Positions 24,055-32,291 of a DNA stretch of 41,549 nucleotides are shown here, in pieces. The stretch is from Eubacterium sp. (GTDB lineage: Bacteria > Bacillota > Clostridia > Lachnospirales > Lachnospiraceae), in the NCBI GenBank assembly GCA_016292095.1, contig JAEFAB010000004.1, positions 1-41,549 on the forward strand, read 5' to 3'. The translations under genes and the position numbers were made by a program. The notes below the pieces were generated by a model, which did no database searches, had not been told where the DNA came from, and saw only the letters and a list, made by a program, of their open reading frames with translations. Within the stretch, counting starts at the first letter, position 1. Every line of letters begins with the position of its first letter.

Positions 24055-25797
24055 ATGCCGTTCTCTGTCTTTCGTAAAACAATCATTCTCTTTACACTCT
24101 GCGCTTTTCTCTGTTGTTCCTGTGCCACTTCCTTCAAATCCACTTCTCCCAATGCGGCCTGCCGCCAATTTGATTCTTACACCTCCGACTATTTTGACCG
24201 TCAGATGTTAGGTAACGGTTTCAATCTTCAATTCTTTTTACAAGATACCTCTAAGTATTCCGGTGCCCGGATGTCTTTAGGTGACTACTCTTACGAAGCA
24301 ATGAAAAGTGCGCAAAAAGATTGGATTGAAGAAATCCATACACTTAAAAAAATTCCTTATGACCAACTGGATTCCAAACGAAAGCAAACCTATGATGTTT
24401 TACTAAACTATTTTCGGCGAAAATTGGACTTCTCCGATCTCTGCCTTTGTGCCCAGGACTTGAGTCCTACCATTGGCATTCAGTCGCAATTACCTGTACT
24501 GTTTTCAGAATATCGCTTCACCTCGAAAACAGATTTGGACAATTATTTAACTTTGCTCCGTTCCGTAACCGGTTACTTTGATGGACTTTGCCGGTTCCAG
24601 GAAGAAAAGGCAAAGCATCACTCCTTTATGAACAAGGAAGCCTGTCTCAAAGTCATTTCCCAATGCAAAGACTTTTTAAATAACAAAACGCTTTCTTCCA
24701 ATATTCTTTCGACCTCCTTCACAAACCGGCTGAACCATTGCTCTTTTTTAACCGAGCAAGAACGAAAAAAATACATTCAAAAAAACCACCGGATTTTGAT
24801 GAATTCAGTTTTTCCTTCCTATGAAAAACTGATTGCCACTTTGTCCGCTTTAATTTCAAAGGGTTCATGCGACCACATTAACGGTCTCTGTTCCATCAAA
24901 AACGGAAAAGATTACTACGAATATCTGGTCCGGGATAATACCGGCTGCTCTTTATCGGTTCCGGAAATCAAGGCAATGATTCAACAGGCATTGCTTCAGG
25001 ATGTTCAATCCTTACAGCAGCTGCTTCAACAACATCCGAATCTGGAACAACATACTCCTTCGAAAAATCTGAAAGAACCGGATGCGATTATAAAAGATTT
25101 AGAACAGAAAATGGCAGAAGATTTTCCTTCTTCTAATACTCTTACTTATGAATTCAAAACTGTTGATAAGAATTTACAGGACTACTTAAGCCCTGCCTTT
25201 TACATTACGCCGCCTCTGGACAATCCACAAAACAATGTAATTTACATCAACCCACAAAAAACGGAGGACCTCTACACCGTTCTGGCCCACGAAGGCCTCC
25301 CCGGCCATATGTACCAAAATGCTGTTTTCGCCTCCACCCATCCGGATCCGATTCGATATCTGACAGAGTGCGGAGGTTATATGGAGGGTTGGGCAGTTTA
25401 TGCAGAACTGCTTTCCTATCAATATCAATATTCCGATACGACCGTTGCAACAGCGTTACAACTCAATACCACCTTTTCCCTTGCCCTGTACTGTCTTTGT
25501 GATCTGGGTGTCAATTATGAAGGCTGGTCCCTTTTCGATTTGCAACACTTTTTGAGGACTTACAACGTCACAGATTCTACTGTCTGTAAAAACATCTTTC
25601 AGGCGGTCATTGAAGATCCGACCAACTATTTAAAATACTATGTGGGTTATTTGCAAATTATTGCACTGCGGGATGTTCTAAAAAAAACACAAGGTACTAA
25701 TTTCCGATTAAAAGATTTCCATCAGACTCTGCTTATCTTTGGTCCTGCAGACTTTGATACTCTGAATAAATGGATGCCAATCCTGATGGCATCCTGA
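24055..25797 (+). CDS. DUF885 family lipoprotein, predicted zinc peptidase-like
   Basis: 580 residues. A signal with a Cys cluster (FLCCSC, 19-23) suggests lipoprotein processing, most likely at Cys23. DUF885 follows, an all-helical family with an HExxxGH-type motif: His412-Glu413-Gly-Leu-Pro-Gly-His418, then Glu438 in ECGGYMEGW. These fit a zinc site of gluzincin type, but activity is not established for most members. The protein would sit outside the membrane. TGGAG precedes the ATG. Single gene on the plus strand, divergent from HPr; no clear promoter found in the 168-base gap. Confidence 0.88.
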   Translation: MPFSVFRKTIILFTLCAFLCCSCATSFKSTSPNAACRQFDSYTSDYFDRQMLGNGFNLQFFLQDTSKYSGARMSLGDYSYEAMKSAQKDWIEEIHTLKKIPYDQLDSKRKQTYDVLLNYFRRKLDFSDLCLCAQDLSPTIGIQSQLPVLFSEYRFTSKTDLDNYLTLLRSVTGYFDGLCRFQEEKAKHHSFMNKEACLKVISQCKDFLNNKTLSSNILSTSFTNRLNHCSFLTEQERKKYIQKNHRILMNSVFPSYEKLIATLSALISKGSCDHINGLCSIKNGKDYYEYLVRDNTGCSLSVPEIKAMIQQALLQDVQSLQQLLQQHPNLEQHTPSKNLKEPDAIIKDLEQKMAEDFPSSNTLTYEFKTVDKNLQDYLSPAFYITPPLDNPQNNVIYINPQKTEDLYTVLAHEGLPGHMYQNAVFASTHPDPIRYLTECGGYMEGWAVYAELLSYQYQYSDTTVATALQLNTTFSLALYCLCDLGVNYEGWSLFDLQHFLRTYNVTDSTVCKNIFQAVIEDPTNYLKYYVGYLQIIALRDVLKKTQGTNFRLKDFHQTLLIFGPADFDTLNKWMPILMAS

Positions 25798-25802
25798 ATT
25801 GT

Positions 25803-25834
25803 AAAAAAGGAGCTGTTTACCACAGCCCCTTTTT
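25803..25834 (+). terminator. Terminator after the DUF885 gene
   Basis: Arms AAAAAGG-GCTGT and ACAGC-CCTTTTT around TTACC (25804-25834), with one bulged/mismatched position, ending in five T. The run of A on the left arm means it could also act on the minus strand. Confidence 0.85.
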
Positions 25835-25974
25835 GTTGCACCTATCTTTAAAAAATCCCCCCAAATCTTTTAAAGATTGTATCTGTATTATAGGTCATAA
25901 TAACCTGAACGACTCATATTTGCTTTGAACTCTGCGTTTTTGTACACGAATGCTTTACCAATATTCCGTAAATT

Positions 25975-26718
25975 TTACAGCCACAATCCCAGATTACAAT
26001 GTTCCAACGTATCCCGGAATTTATTTTTCATGCCGCTGCCGATTTCCACCATCTTATTGATTTCCTTCAACGTAACATATCTGTTTACAAAGTCAATTTC
26101 CTTAATATAATCCACATTAATGATTGCCTGCCTGCTGCATTGAACAAATCGTTCATCACGGATTTTTTTCAGGAACCGCTTAGCTGTCTCATACTTAATC
26201 ATTACTGTTTCTTCTATCGTATGAATTAACAAAATTCGCTCCCGGTTTTCAATATAAATGATTTTGTCTGCATTTAATGCACAAAGAATTCCGTCCTGTT
26301 TGAAAAAAATATTTCTCCCCCTCTTTTTCGGAATCGGAATACTTAACGCATCCTTTACGATTTTCTTAAATAAATCCATTGCTATAGGCTTTTCCAGCAA
26401 CCCAAAACAATGGAATTCATTAATGATATATTTCCCCGGATCCTCCAGGTTTGTCAAAATGATAATTGGTGTGTAACGGTATCGCTCGATTTTTCGGATT
26501 TGTTCTATGAACTTTAATCCGGAAATGTCCCCATAATAATCCGGTCGGGATACCACATCCACAATAACTATATTAATTTCCTTTTGCATTAGCATCAGTA
26601 ATGCATCTTCCTCCGTCTCCGCACTGTATACTCTTACCTGTCTGTTGATTTCTCGAATGACCGATAGAATATTTCTTCGTTCCACGGAATTTGTTCCTAA
26701 AATCAGTACTTCTTTCAT
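25975..26718 (-). CDS. LytTR-family response regulator with atypical receiver
   Basis: 247 residues from the ATG at 26718, where the receiver domain begins; a ribosome site (GGGGGA) is seven bases upstream. Longer readings to 26769 or 26841 are possible but would add unrelated sequence and approach the upstream gene. Receiver domain 1-120 with phosphoacceptor Asp54, Thr89 and Lys110, but the acidic pair after strand 1 is missing (ILGTNS). LytTR DNA-binding domain about 140-240 (IIYIENRERILLIHT, FVQCSRQAIINVDYI). No kinase is nearby; the neighbour is an XRE regulator 56 bases upstream. Confidence 0.88.
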   Translation of the reverse strand: MKEVLILGTNSVERRNILSVIREINRQVRVYSAETEEDALLMLMQKEINIVIVDVVSRPDYYGDISGLKFIEQIRKIERYRYTPIIILTNLEDPGKYIINEFHCFGLLEKPIAMDLFKKIVKDALSIPIPKKRGRNIFFKQDGILCALNADKIIYIENRERILLIHTIEETVMIKYETAKRFLKKIRDERFVQCSRQAIINVDYIKEIDFVNRYVTLKEINKMVEIGSGMKNKFRDTLEHCNLGLWL

Positions 26719-26774
26719 TGCAAGTCCCCCGTTTTTCTCTTCGGATTTTTGCAAGTTTTTCATACTCATTGATT

Positions 26775-27101
26775 TTAAAACTTCCTGACGAAATATTGGT
26801 GCAAGTACAAAAATAAGATCATTTTGTCTTCGTCGGTACATCTGTCAATATTGATAATAATCTCATCAATTTCGAACCGTTCCCCCAGCAGGATGTAATC
26901 CGGAGAAATCCGAAACTGCTTCCAGATATTTTTTAATAACTTTCTGGAAACGGAATTTCTCCCGCATTCAACTTTCTGATACCCTGAAGGTGACATTCCA
27001 ATCAATTCCGAGAATTTTTCAATCGACAGACCTTTCAGTTGCCGGGAATGCTTAAGTCGCATTGCCTGCTGCATTTTCTCTTCCTGTGTAAAGTCCTCCA
27101 T
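26775..27101 (-). CDS. XRE-family helix-turn-helix regulator
   Basis: 108 residues. HTH_3 domain at about 14-72 (RLKHSRQLKGLSIEKFSELIGMSPSG, recognition helix around SGYQKVECGR). The C-terminal part (73-108) is a short helical extension, ending DKMILFLYLHQYF. GGGAGG is only three bases from the ATG. Transcribed with the LytTR regulator downstream; together they resemble a small signalling pair, target unknown. No phage genes lie nearby. Confidence 0.88.
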   Translation of the reverse strand: MEDFTQEEKMQQAMRLKHSRQLKGLSIEKFSELIGMSPSGYQKVECGRNSVSRKLLKNIWKQFRISPDYILLGERFEIDEIIINIDRCTDEDKMILFLYLHQYFVRKF

Positions 27102-27274
27102 GAGCCTCCCTTTCCTAATTTTCTCAACTAAAATGTACCTTTATTTTGTCATTCAAACTAGAGACGGACAAGGTAGTTTATACACCTTAATTTATCTTTT
27201 TTTCACATATTATTCTCAAAGTATCTTTACTGTTGATTATTCACAAAATCATTCCACCCGTTTCATACTTTCCT

Positions 27275-27314
27275 AAAAAAAGCTTCTGTCCTATCTTACA
27301 ATAGAACAAAAGCT
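27275..27314 (-). terminator. Terminator of the cobalamin operon
   Basis: A 13-base arm (27281-27293) pairs with 27302-27314 with two mismatches; on the minus strand it ends in seven T (27275-27280 and following). It lies just after the S-component stop. Confidence 0.88.
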
Positions 27315-27319
27315 TTTCT

Positions 27320-27958
27320 TTAGAATTTCATTTGATAATACATTCCGTATTTGATTTTAATCCTCTCCAATTTATGGAACATTGGCTGAGAAAGCACCCA
27401 CAGCACAATCACCGTAGTAACAGCATGAATAAAATTAATAATAATTCCCGCCAGATAGGCATCTACAAAGGCCTCTCTTGTCGGCTCATCCACTGACATA
27501 AACACCGTTCCCGTGTCCATAATCAATCCATAAACAAGCATTGTTGCCAAAAAACCATAAATACAAAGCAACACTTTATTGGCACAAAGCCCTTCTCTTC
27601 CATAAAAAACTATTGCTGCGCCCAGCCCCACGAGACCAAAAGCAACCATCTGCCACGGTGTCCATGGTCCCTGTCCAAAAACAAAGTCCGAAAAAAACGC
27701 TGTCAGAACGCCGGATAAAAATCCTGCCTGTTTTCCCAACATGGCACCGGTGATAATAATAATTGCTGCACTTGGTTTCATTTCCGGAATCATAAAAAAC
27801 ATAACTCTGGATACAATGGCAATCGTAGTCATTACTGCCAACACAACGATTTCTCTTGATTTCGGCTTTCTTCGTTCAAAGGAAAAGGTAAACATAAAAA
27901 TGGCTACCGCAATAATTACAAAAGAGATTAAATAATATTGTCTTCCGTCAAGAAACAT
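27320..27958 (-). CDS. ECF transporter S component (predicted cobalamin/corrinoid)
   Basis: 212 residues, about six hydrophobic helices with the first serving as an N-terminal extension; family ECF_trnsprt. Seen: AVMTTIAIVSRVMFF, the KPSAAIIIITGAMLG stretch and FVFGQGPWTPWQM. It binds the vitamin and toppled inwards by the EcfT/EcfA module. The substrate is inferred from the cobalamin riboswitch at 33441-33604 and the transcobalamin-like partners; the S protein may be related to CbrT. Start ATG has GGGAGG seven bases upstream and overlaps the ATPase gene by 31 bases. Confidence 0.88.
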   Translation of the reverse strand: MFLDGRQYYLISFVIIAVAIFMFTFSFERRKPKSREIVVLAVMTTIAIVSRVMFFMIPEMKPSAAIIIITGAMLGKQAGFLSGVLTAFFSDFVFGQGPWTPWQMVAFGLVGLGAAIVFYGREGLCANKVLLCIYGFLATMLVYGLIMDTGTVFMSVDEPTREAFVDAYLAGIIINFIHAVTTVIVLWVLSQPMFHKLERIKIKYGMYYQMKF

Positions 27959-29505
27959 AAAATATCCTCCCTTTTAATTGCTCCCTTTAAAACCTTTCCT
28001 GCCATTTTATTGACAGTGGTTGTATAGAAACTGTTGCCGGTAAAGAATGCTCGCACATTGGCGGTACAAGCCAGTGTCCCTCTGGAAAACAACCCACAAC
28101 GGTCGGCATACTCTCCGCAAAAATCAATATCATGACTTACCATAATGATGGTTTTTCCCAGATTCTTCAATTCCTTCAGCACATTCCCCAACTGCTCTTT
28201 ATATATTCCATCAATTCCTTTCGTCGGTTCGTCTAACAAAAGAATATCCGGGTCCGTGGCAAGAACCTTGGCAAGCCCCAACTTCTGCTGCTGACCACCG
28301 CTGATATCATAAGGATGGTGATTTTCCAACGGCTTCAATTCCATCAGAGTAATGATTTCTTCAGGCACATCCTCCAATTCTTTTTTTACTGTATCTTTAC
28401 AAAACAGTGTCTGCACATCCTGAGGCAGATAAGAAATCCGTCCCTGTACTTTCACTTTTCCCCGATAGGGTTTATAGACGCCGGATAATACGGACATGGT
28501 GGTTGTTTTTCCGGTTCCGTTTCCTCCGAGAATTGCGAAGATTTCTCCCTTCTTTATGTGAAGCGATAAGTTCCTTAAAATGTCTTTTCCTTCTCTCATA
28601 TAGCGGAACCACAGGTTTTTACACCGGATGGCATCCTCATGGTCTCCGGAAACTTCCTGAATTTCCATGGCACCTGTTTTGTGCTGCGCCTCAATCCACT
28701 CTCGTCCTTCCTTAATTGACAGGGGCATCTTCCCTTCCCCGTCTCCGGTGACACCATAATAAATCTGTGCCGGATATGGCATCAGTTTCATAAATTCATT
28801 ATCCAGATTTTTTACCAGAACCTCCGAAAGAGAACCGGTGTGAATCACGCTTCCGCTATCCATAATGATTGTATGATCTGCCAATGGTAACACATAATTC
28901 AAACGGTGTTCTGACAATATAATCGTAATTCCAAAATCCTCATTGATTTTCTTTAAAGTATCCAAAAAATGTTCTGCAGCAATAGGATCCAGCTGTGCTG
29001 TCGGTTCATCTAAAATCAGAATTTCCGGGCTTAAGACCATGGTCGCTGCCAGATTTAATAGTTGCTTTTGCCCGCCGGATAACACATCTACCGGCTGATC
29101 GTACCAATCGGTAATTCCAAAATACTCGGAAATCTCCGCCACACGAATTTGGATTTCCTGCTGCTGGTACCCCATATTTTCCATGCCAAAGGCCAATTCG
29201 TGCCAGACTTTATCGGTAACCAACTGGTGTTCCGGCGACTGCATCACAAAACCGATCTTTTGTGCCTGCAGCTTTTCATCCACCTCTTCCATGGGCTGTC
29301 CATTCCAGAAGACCCGGCCTTCTTTTTTGCCGAAAGGACAAATTGCCGGCTTCAAATTTCTTAGAAGGGTACTTTTCCCACAGCCGGATTTTCCACATAA
29401 AACAACAAAGGCTCCCTGCTCTATTTCCAAAGAGACATTGTGAATTGCCGGTGCTTCTGCCTTCGGATAGGTGAAACTTAAATTTTCGATTTTAATCTGT
29501 ACCAT
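27928..29505 (-). CDS. Fused double ECF ATPase (EcfA-EcfA')
   Basis: 525 residues, two ABC ATPase domains in one chain (about 1-240 and 285-510). First domain: Walker A GKSGCGKST, signature LSGGQKQ, Walker B ILILDEPTAQLDP. Second: GGNGTGKTT, signature SGGQQQKLGLAKVL, LLLDEPTKGID. A full pair in one gene is typical of dedicated (group I) ECF systems that do not share EcfA with other S components. GGAGG upstream of the ATG; the gene overlaps EcfT by 28 bases and the S component by 31. Confidence 0.95.
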   Translation of the reverse strand: MVQIKIENLSFTYPKAEAPAIHNVSLEIEQGAFVVLCGKSGCGKSTLLRNLKPAICPFGKKEGRVFWNGQPMEEVDEKLQAQKIGFVMQSPEHQLVTDKVWHELAFGMENMGYQQQEIQIRVAEISEYFGITDWYDQPVDVLSGGQKQLLNLAATMVLSPEILILDEPTAQLDPIAAEHFLDTLKKINEDFGITIILSEHRLNYVLPLADHTIIMDSGSVIHTGSLSEVLVKNLDNEFMKLMPYPAQIYYGVTGDGEGKMPLSIKEGREWIEAQHKTGAMEIQEVSGDHEDAIRCKNLWFRYMREGKDILRNLSLHIKKGEIFAILGGNGTGKTTTMSVLSGVYKPYRGKVKVQGRISYLPQDVQTLFCKDTVKKELEDVPEEIITLMELKPLENHHPYDISGGQQQKLGLAKVLATDPDILLLDEPTKGIDGIYKEQLGNVLKELKNLGKTIIMVSHDIDFCGEYADRCGLFSRGTLACTANVRAFFTGNSFYTTTVNKMAGKVLKGAIKREDILCFLTEDNII

Positions 29506-30365
29506 CTCAATGCCTCCTCCATATTAATAAGTATCGGGGTCAAACATAATAATAAATATGCCCCATATGTGAATAACTCTCCTTTTACAACGTAGAAAGG
29601 ATAATAAACAGTCTCGATTCTTCCGGCAATTTTTTCAACAAAGACCACCGCCGTCCAGCAAAGGATCCATACCAAAACCACATAATCCCGAAACTGAAAC
29701 TGATGATTATGAAACGTACTTCTTTTTCCCATTCCATAGCCCCTTGCCCGCATGGAATCTGCTGTGTCCACAGAGTTTTCCAGTGCCCAGGTAGTAGTAA
29801 TGGAAAAGGTTTCAAAGCCGTTCTTCAACCGATTCTTCCATCCCGCATTCTGCTTTCCCAAAGCTTTTTGTGCAAAATGAATTTTCCTGATTTGTCTTGT
29901 ATATTTCGGAACAAAGCGGAAAATCATGGACAACAACAAAGCAAAATGTGGGAAAATTCTTCCTACAATTTCAATCAGTTTATCCTGGGTAACAATAGCA
30001 TTCAAGGAAGAAAACCACAACAGGGTTCCGCAAACCATAATTGCCAGCGACCCGCCATATATTAAGGATTCCAGCGTTACCGGATTTCCGGTGGGAAGAT
30101 AGAACAATAAGGTTACTCCCTTGTGAGAAAACAGAGGATTAATAATTGCTGTTGCAAGAAATACTCCCACAATCATTGCCAGATATTTCAAGCCACTACG
30201 CCCTTTTAAATAGAAATGATAAATTAACGCAGAAAAAAAGGACACAACAATCAGGCCTGCCTGCATTTGAAACATAGTAAGCCCTAAAACCGTAATATAA
30301 AAAATCATATTAATGATGGGATGAAAATTTGAAAATTCATCCACGCGTTTTGTCTGTCCGAACAT
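29478..30365 (-). CDS. ecfT: ECF transporter transmembrane component (EcfT)
   Basis: 295 residues, about six hydrophobic helices, CbiQ/EcfT family. The coupling-helix motif is seen as DSMRARGYGMGKRS (about 211-224) plus FRFVPKYTRQIRKI. It joins S component to the ATPase. ATG overlaps the stop of the DUF4430 lipoprotein gene (TAATG) with GGAG five bases upstream. Confidence 0.93.
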   Translation of the reverse strand: MFGQTKRVDEFSNFHPIINMIFYITVLGLTMFQMQAGLIVVSFFSALIYHFYLKGRSGLKYLAMIVGVFLATAIINPLFSHKGVTLLFYLPTGNPVTLESLIYGGSLAIMVCGTLLWFSSLNAIVTQDKLIEIVGRIFPHFALLLSMIFRFVPKYTRQIRKIHFAQKALGKQNAGWKNRLKNGFETFSITTTWALENSVDTADSMRARGYGMGKRSTFHNHQFQFRDYVVLVWILCWTAVVFVEKIAGRIETVYYPFYVVKGELFTYGAYLLLCLTPILINMEEALRWYRLKSKI

Positions 30366-30850
30366 TACTGCTCCTTATATTCCTGTCCCAAATCTTTTCC
30401 CAAATCACAAGTATAATGCCATTCAATGACGTCTCCGTCCTTCACATCATACCCGCTGCATCCCACATTGGGATATTCTCCGTTCACACAATACATCCAA
30501 CCGGATAAATCTCCACACTCAAATTCGTAGAGATTATCAATTCCTTCAATATACGCCAAATCTCCTGTAAAAGAAGCTTCCATCAGAACCCCTTCTTCTT
30601 TCATGGTTCGTTCCAATACATCATATACTGAATCCCCGTTTTCAAAAGGAACTTCCTTTTTCTCCAGAATTATCCCGTTTTCCGGCAAAAATTCTTTTAA
30701 ATCCTGACGTAATTCCCCATTCTTAACTGCATTGGTACATTCTACTGACAACGTACAAACATGTCCATCCTTACTTTTTGCCTCTTTTTTCCCGCATCCT
30801 GTTGCAAAAAGGCAGAGGATTAAAAGAATCCCAATCCAAATCTTTTTCAT
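30365..30850 (-). CDS. DUF4430 lipoprotein (transcobalamin-like beta domain)
   Basis: 161 residues. Lipoprotein signal with LFATGC (Cys19). The mature part is a single DUF4430 domain (about 34-150): NGDSVYDVLERTM, then SGWMYCVNGEYPN and VKDGDVIEWHYTCDLG. DUF4430 (PF14478) is the C-terminal half of intrinsic factor/transcobalamin. Starts one base after the stop of the barrel protein gene and shares its stop with the EcfT start. Anchored outside the membrane next to the transporter, it probably holds or delivers the corrinoid. Confidence 0.85.
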   Translation of the reverse strand: MKKIWIGILLILCLFATGCGKKEAKSKDGHVCTLSVECTNAVKNGELRQDLKEFLPENGIILEKKEVPFENGDSVYDVLERTMKEEGVLMEASFTGDLAYIEGIDNLYEFECGDLSGWMYCVNGEYPNVGCSGYDVKDGDVIEWHYTCDLGKDLGQEYKEQ

Positions 30851-30851
30851 T

Positions 30852-32234
30852 CTATATCACCTTTCGCTTTCGTTTCCAGCAATAAACTCCTCCAAAAAGA
30901 ACTGCAGCGCCGGGAATCAGTACAAGGTATAACCTCTTTTCCCCGGATGATTCTTCCTTCTCATTTCCGGTTTCATTTCCGGTTTCTTTCTCGGATTTCG
31001 TCGTATCCTGCTGCTCCTTCATCATAGAAGTACTCTCCCGAGCTATTGCTTTTGCAACTTTTGAATCTTCTTCCGTCTTTTCTTCTTTTTTTGTTCCTTT
31101 TTTTGAAGTGGTTTCTTTTCCCTTTACAGAAACGGTTTCCGTTACGCCGGTTTCTCTCTCCTTTGCTGACGGCACTTTCTGTTTCTTTTTACCCGTTGAC
31201 GCTTTCGTCGTCTGAGATTCCTCTGAACTATTTCTATTGTAGGAAATTTCTGGTTCCCTGATTGGAACTGCATCCGACATATTGTACAACCGATTTTTTC
31301 CCTGAGTGCTTCGAGAATATGCAACCAATGCATAAAATGCCTGCTCTGTTGCCATTCCGTTAATGCTTCCTCCCTTTGTATGCAGAAAGCCTCCGTTCTT
31401 ATAATACTGTAACAATCCATCCAGTACAGTATTCCCGTTTTTTACGAAACGTTGATCCTTCACGGAAATGCCCAATTCCGACAATGCCATAAGTACCTGA
31501 GCCGTACTTTCACAGGTTTTGATGCCGGTCGTTTCATAACTTCCATCGGAAAGCTGGATTTCCGACAATACCTCAAGCCCTCTGTTTACTGCTTTTTTCA
31601 CCGCTGCATCTTTTCGATAGTAGGGTGCCAACGCCTGAATTGCCATGGCCGTAATGTCTGCATCTGCCTTCTTTCCGCTAAATGCCCAGCCTCCATCTTC
31701 CAATTCTCCGTTTAAAAGCAATTGAATTAACTTTTCTCTGGTGGTAACTTCTCCGCCATACTCTTTATCCGCACTTGGAACCTGATAACCGCCGCAGTCC
31801 AGTGCAATCAATGTATAAATAATTCCATTCGAGCCCTGCTTCTTTACGCCATCCAATTCAGCCAGGGGTTTCAGTAAATTATATCCCTGAAATTTTTCCG
31901 GATTTTCTTTGATGGATGTTAACGCGATTACCACTCTGGCATATTCCGTATATTTCCGCTCCGACAGATTTCCCTGACAATCTTTCACTGTCTGTGCCAA
32001 ATTTTTCCGATACGTAATGCCATACTGGCTCCTTAACTTCTCCCCCCGGGCAAGTCCCATAATCATCCACTCTCCTCCAATACTCCCCATGGAAGGATTG
32101 GGATTATGAGCCATCAGATAAGAAGCAGTCTCAGAAAGAACCTGGTGAATCTGCTTTGACGGTTCCGCATTGACTGTCGTCGTACCAACAATCAGGATGC
32201 AAAAAATCAGCACCATGCGAATCATTCTTTTCAT
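30852..32234 (-). CDS. Membrane-anchored alpha-barrel protein with prenyltransferase-like repeats
   Basis: 460 residues from the ATG at 32234, with TGGAGA six bases upstream; a TTG at 32255 is unlikely. Signal peptide (1-23, ending VNA), then an alpha/alpha barrel (about 30-325) with repeat helices (DADITAMAIQAL, STAQVLMALSELG, ATEQAFYALVAYS) and turns DGGWAF, DGSYET, NGGFLH. No prenyltransferase zinc residues or cyclase DxDD motif are seen. A long Lys/Glu/Thr linker leads to a C-terminal helix (about 436-452) and a basic tail, so the barrel sits outside the membrane. The same barrel forms the N-terminal half of transcobalamin. Confidence 0.82.
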   Translation of the reverse strand: MKRMIRMVLIFCILIVGTTTVNAEPSKQIHQVLSETASYLMAHNPNPSMGSIGGEWMIMGLARGEKLRSQYGITYRKNLAQTVKDCQGNLSERKYTEYARVVIALTSIKENPEKFQGYNLLKPLAELDGVKKQGSNGIIYTLIALDCGGYQVPSADKEYGGEVTTREKLIQLLLNGELEDGGWAFSGKKADADITAMAIQALAPYYRKDAAVKKAVNRGLEVLSEIQLSDGSYETTGIKTCESTAQVLMALSELGISVKDQRFVKNGNTVLDGLLQYYKNGGFLHTKGGSINGMATEQAFYALVAYSRSTQGKNRLYNMSDAVPIREPEISYNRNSSEESQTTKASTGKKKQKVPSAKERETGVTETVSVKGKETTSKKGTKKEEKTEEDSKVAKAIARESTSMMKEQQDTTKSEKETGNETGNEKEESSGEKRLYLVLIPGAAVLFGGVYCWKRKRKVI

Positions 32235-32253
32235 ATCTTTTCTCCATAATGAC

Positions 32254-32280
32254 AAAAGGCAAGAGCCACGCTCTTGCCTT
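32254..32280 (-). terminator. Intercistronic hairpin/partial terminator
   Basis: A perfect 10-bp stem (AAGGCAAGAG at 32256-32265 with CTCTTGCCTT at 32271-32280), loop of five, followed on the minus strand by four T. It lies between the first DUF4430 gene and the rest of the operon and should reduce downstream transcription, giving more of the secreted first product. Confidence 0.7.
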
Positions 32281-32291
32281 AAAAATCCTGA

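Noticed and set aside
25835-25974. Small gene or RNA between the DUF885 terminator and the LytTR gene
   Set aside because: Only a short palindrome around 25865-25880 is seen, with no start, ribosome site or convincing terminator; nothing could be supported.
27102-27274. Promoter of the XRE/LytTR pair
   Set aside because: Candidate hexamers (TTGTCC...CAAAAT, TTGAAT...TTTTAG) match too poorly to report as a feature.
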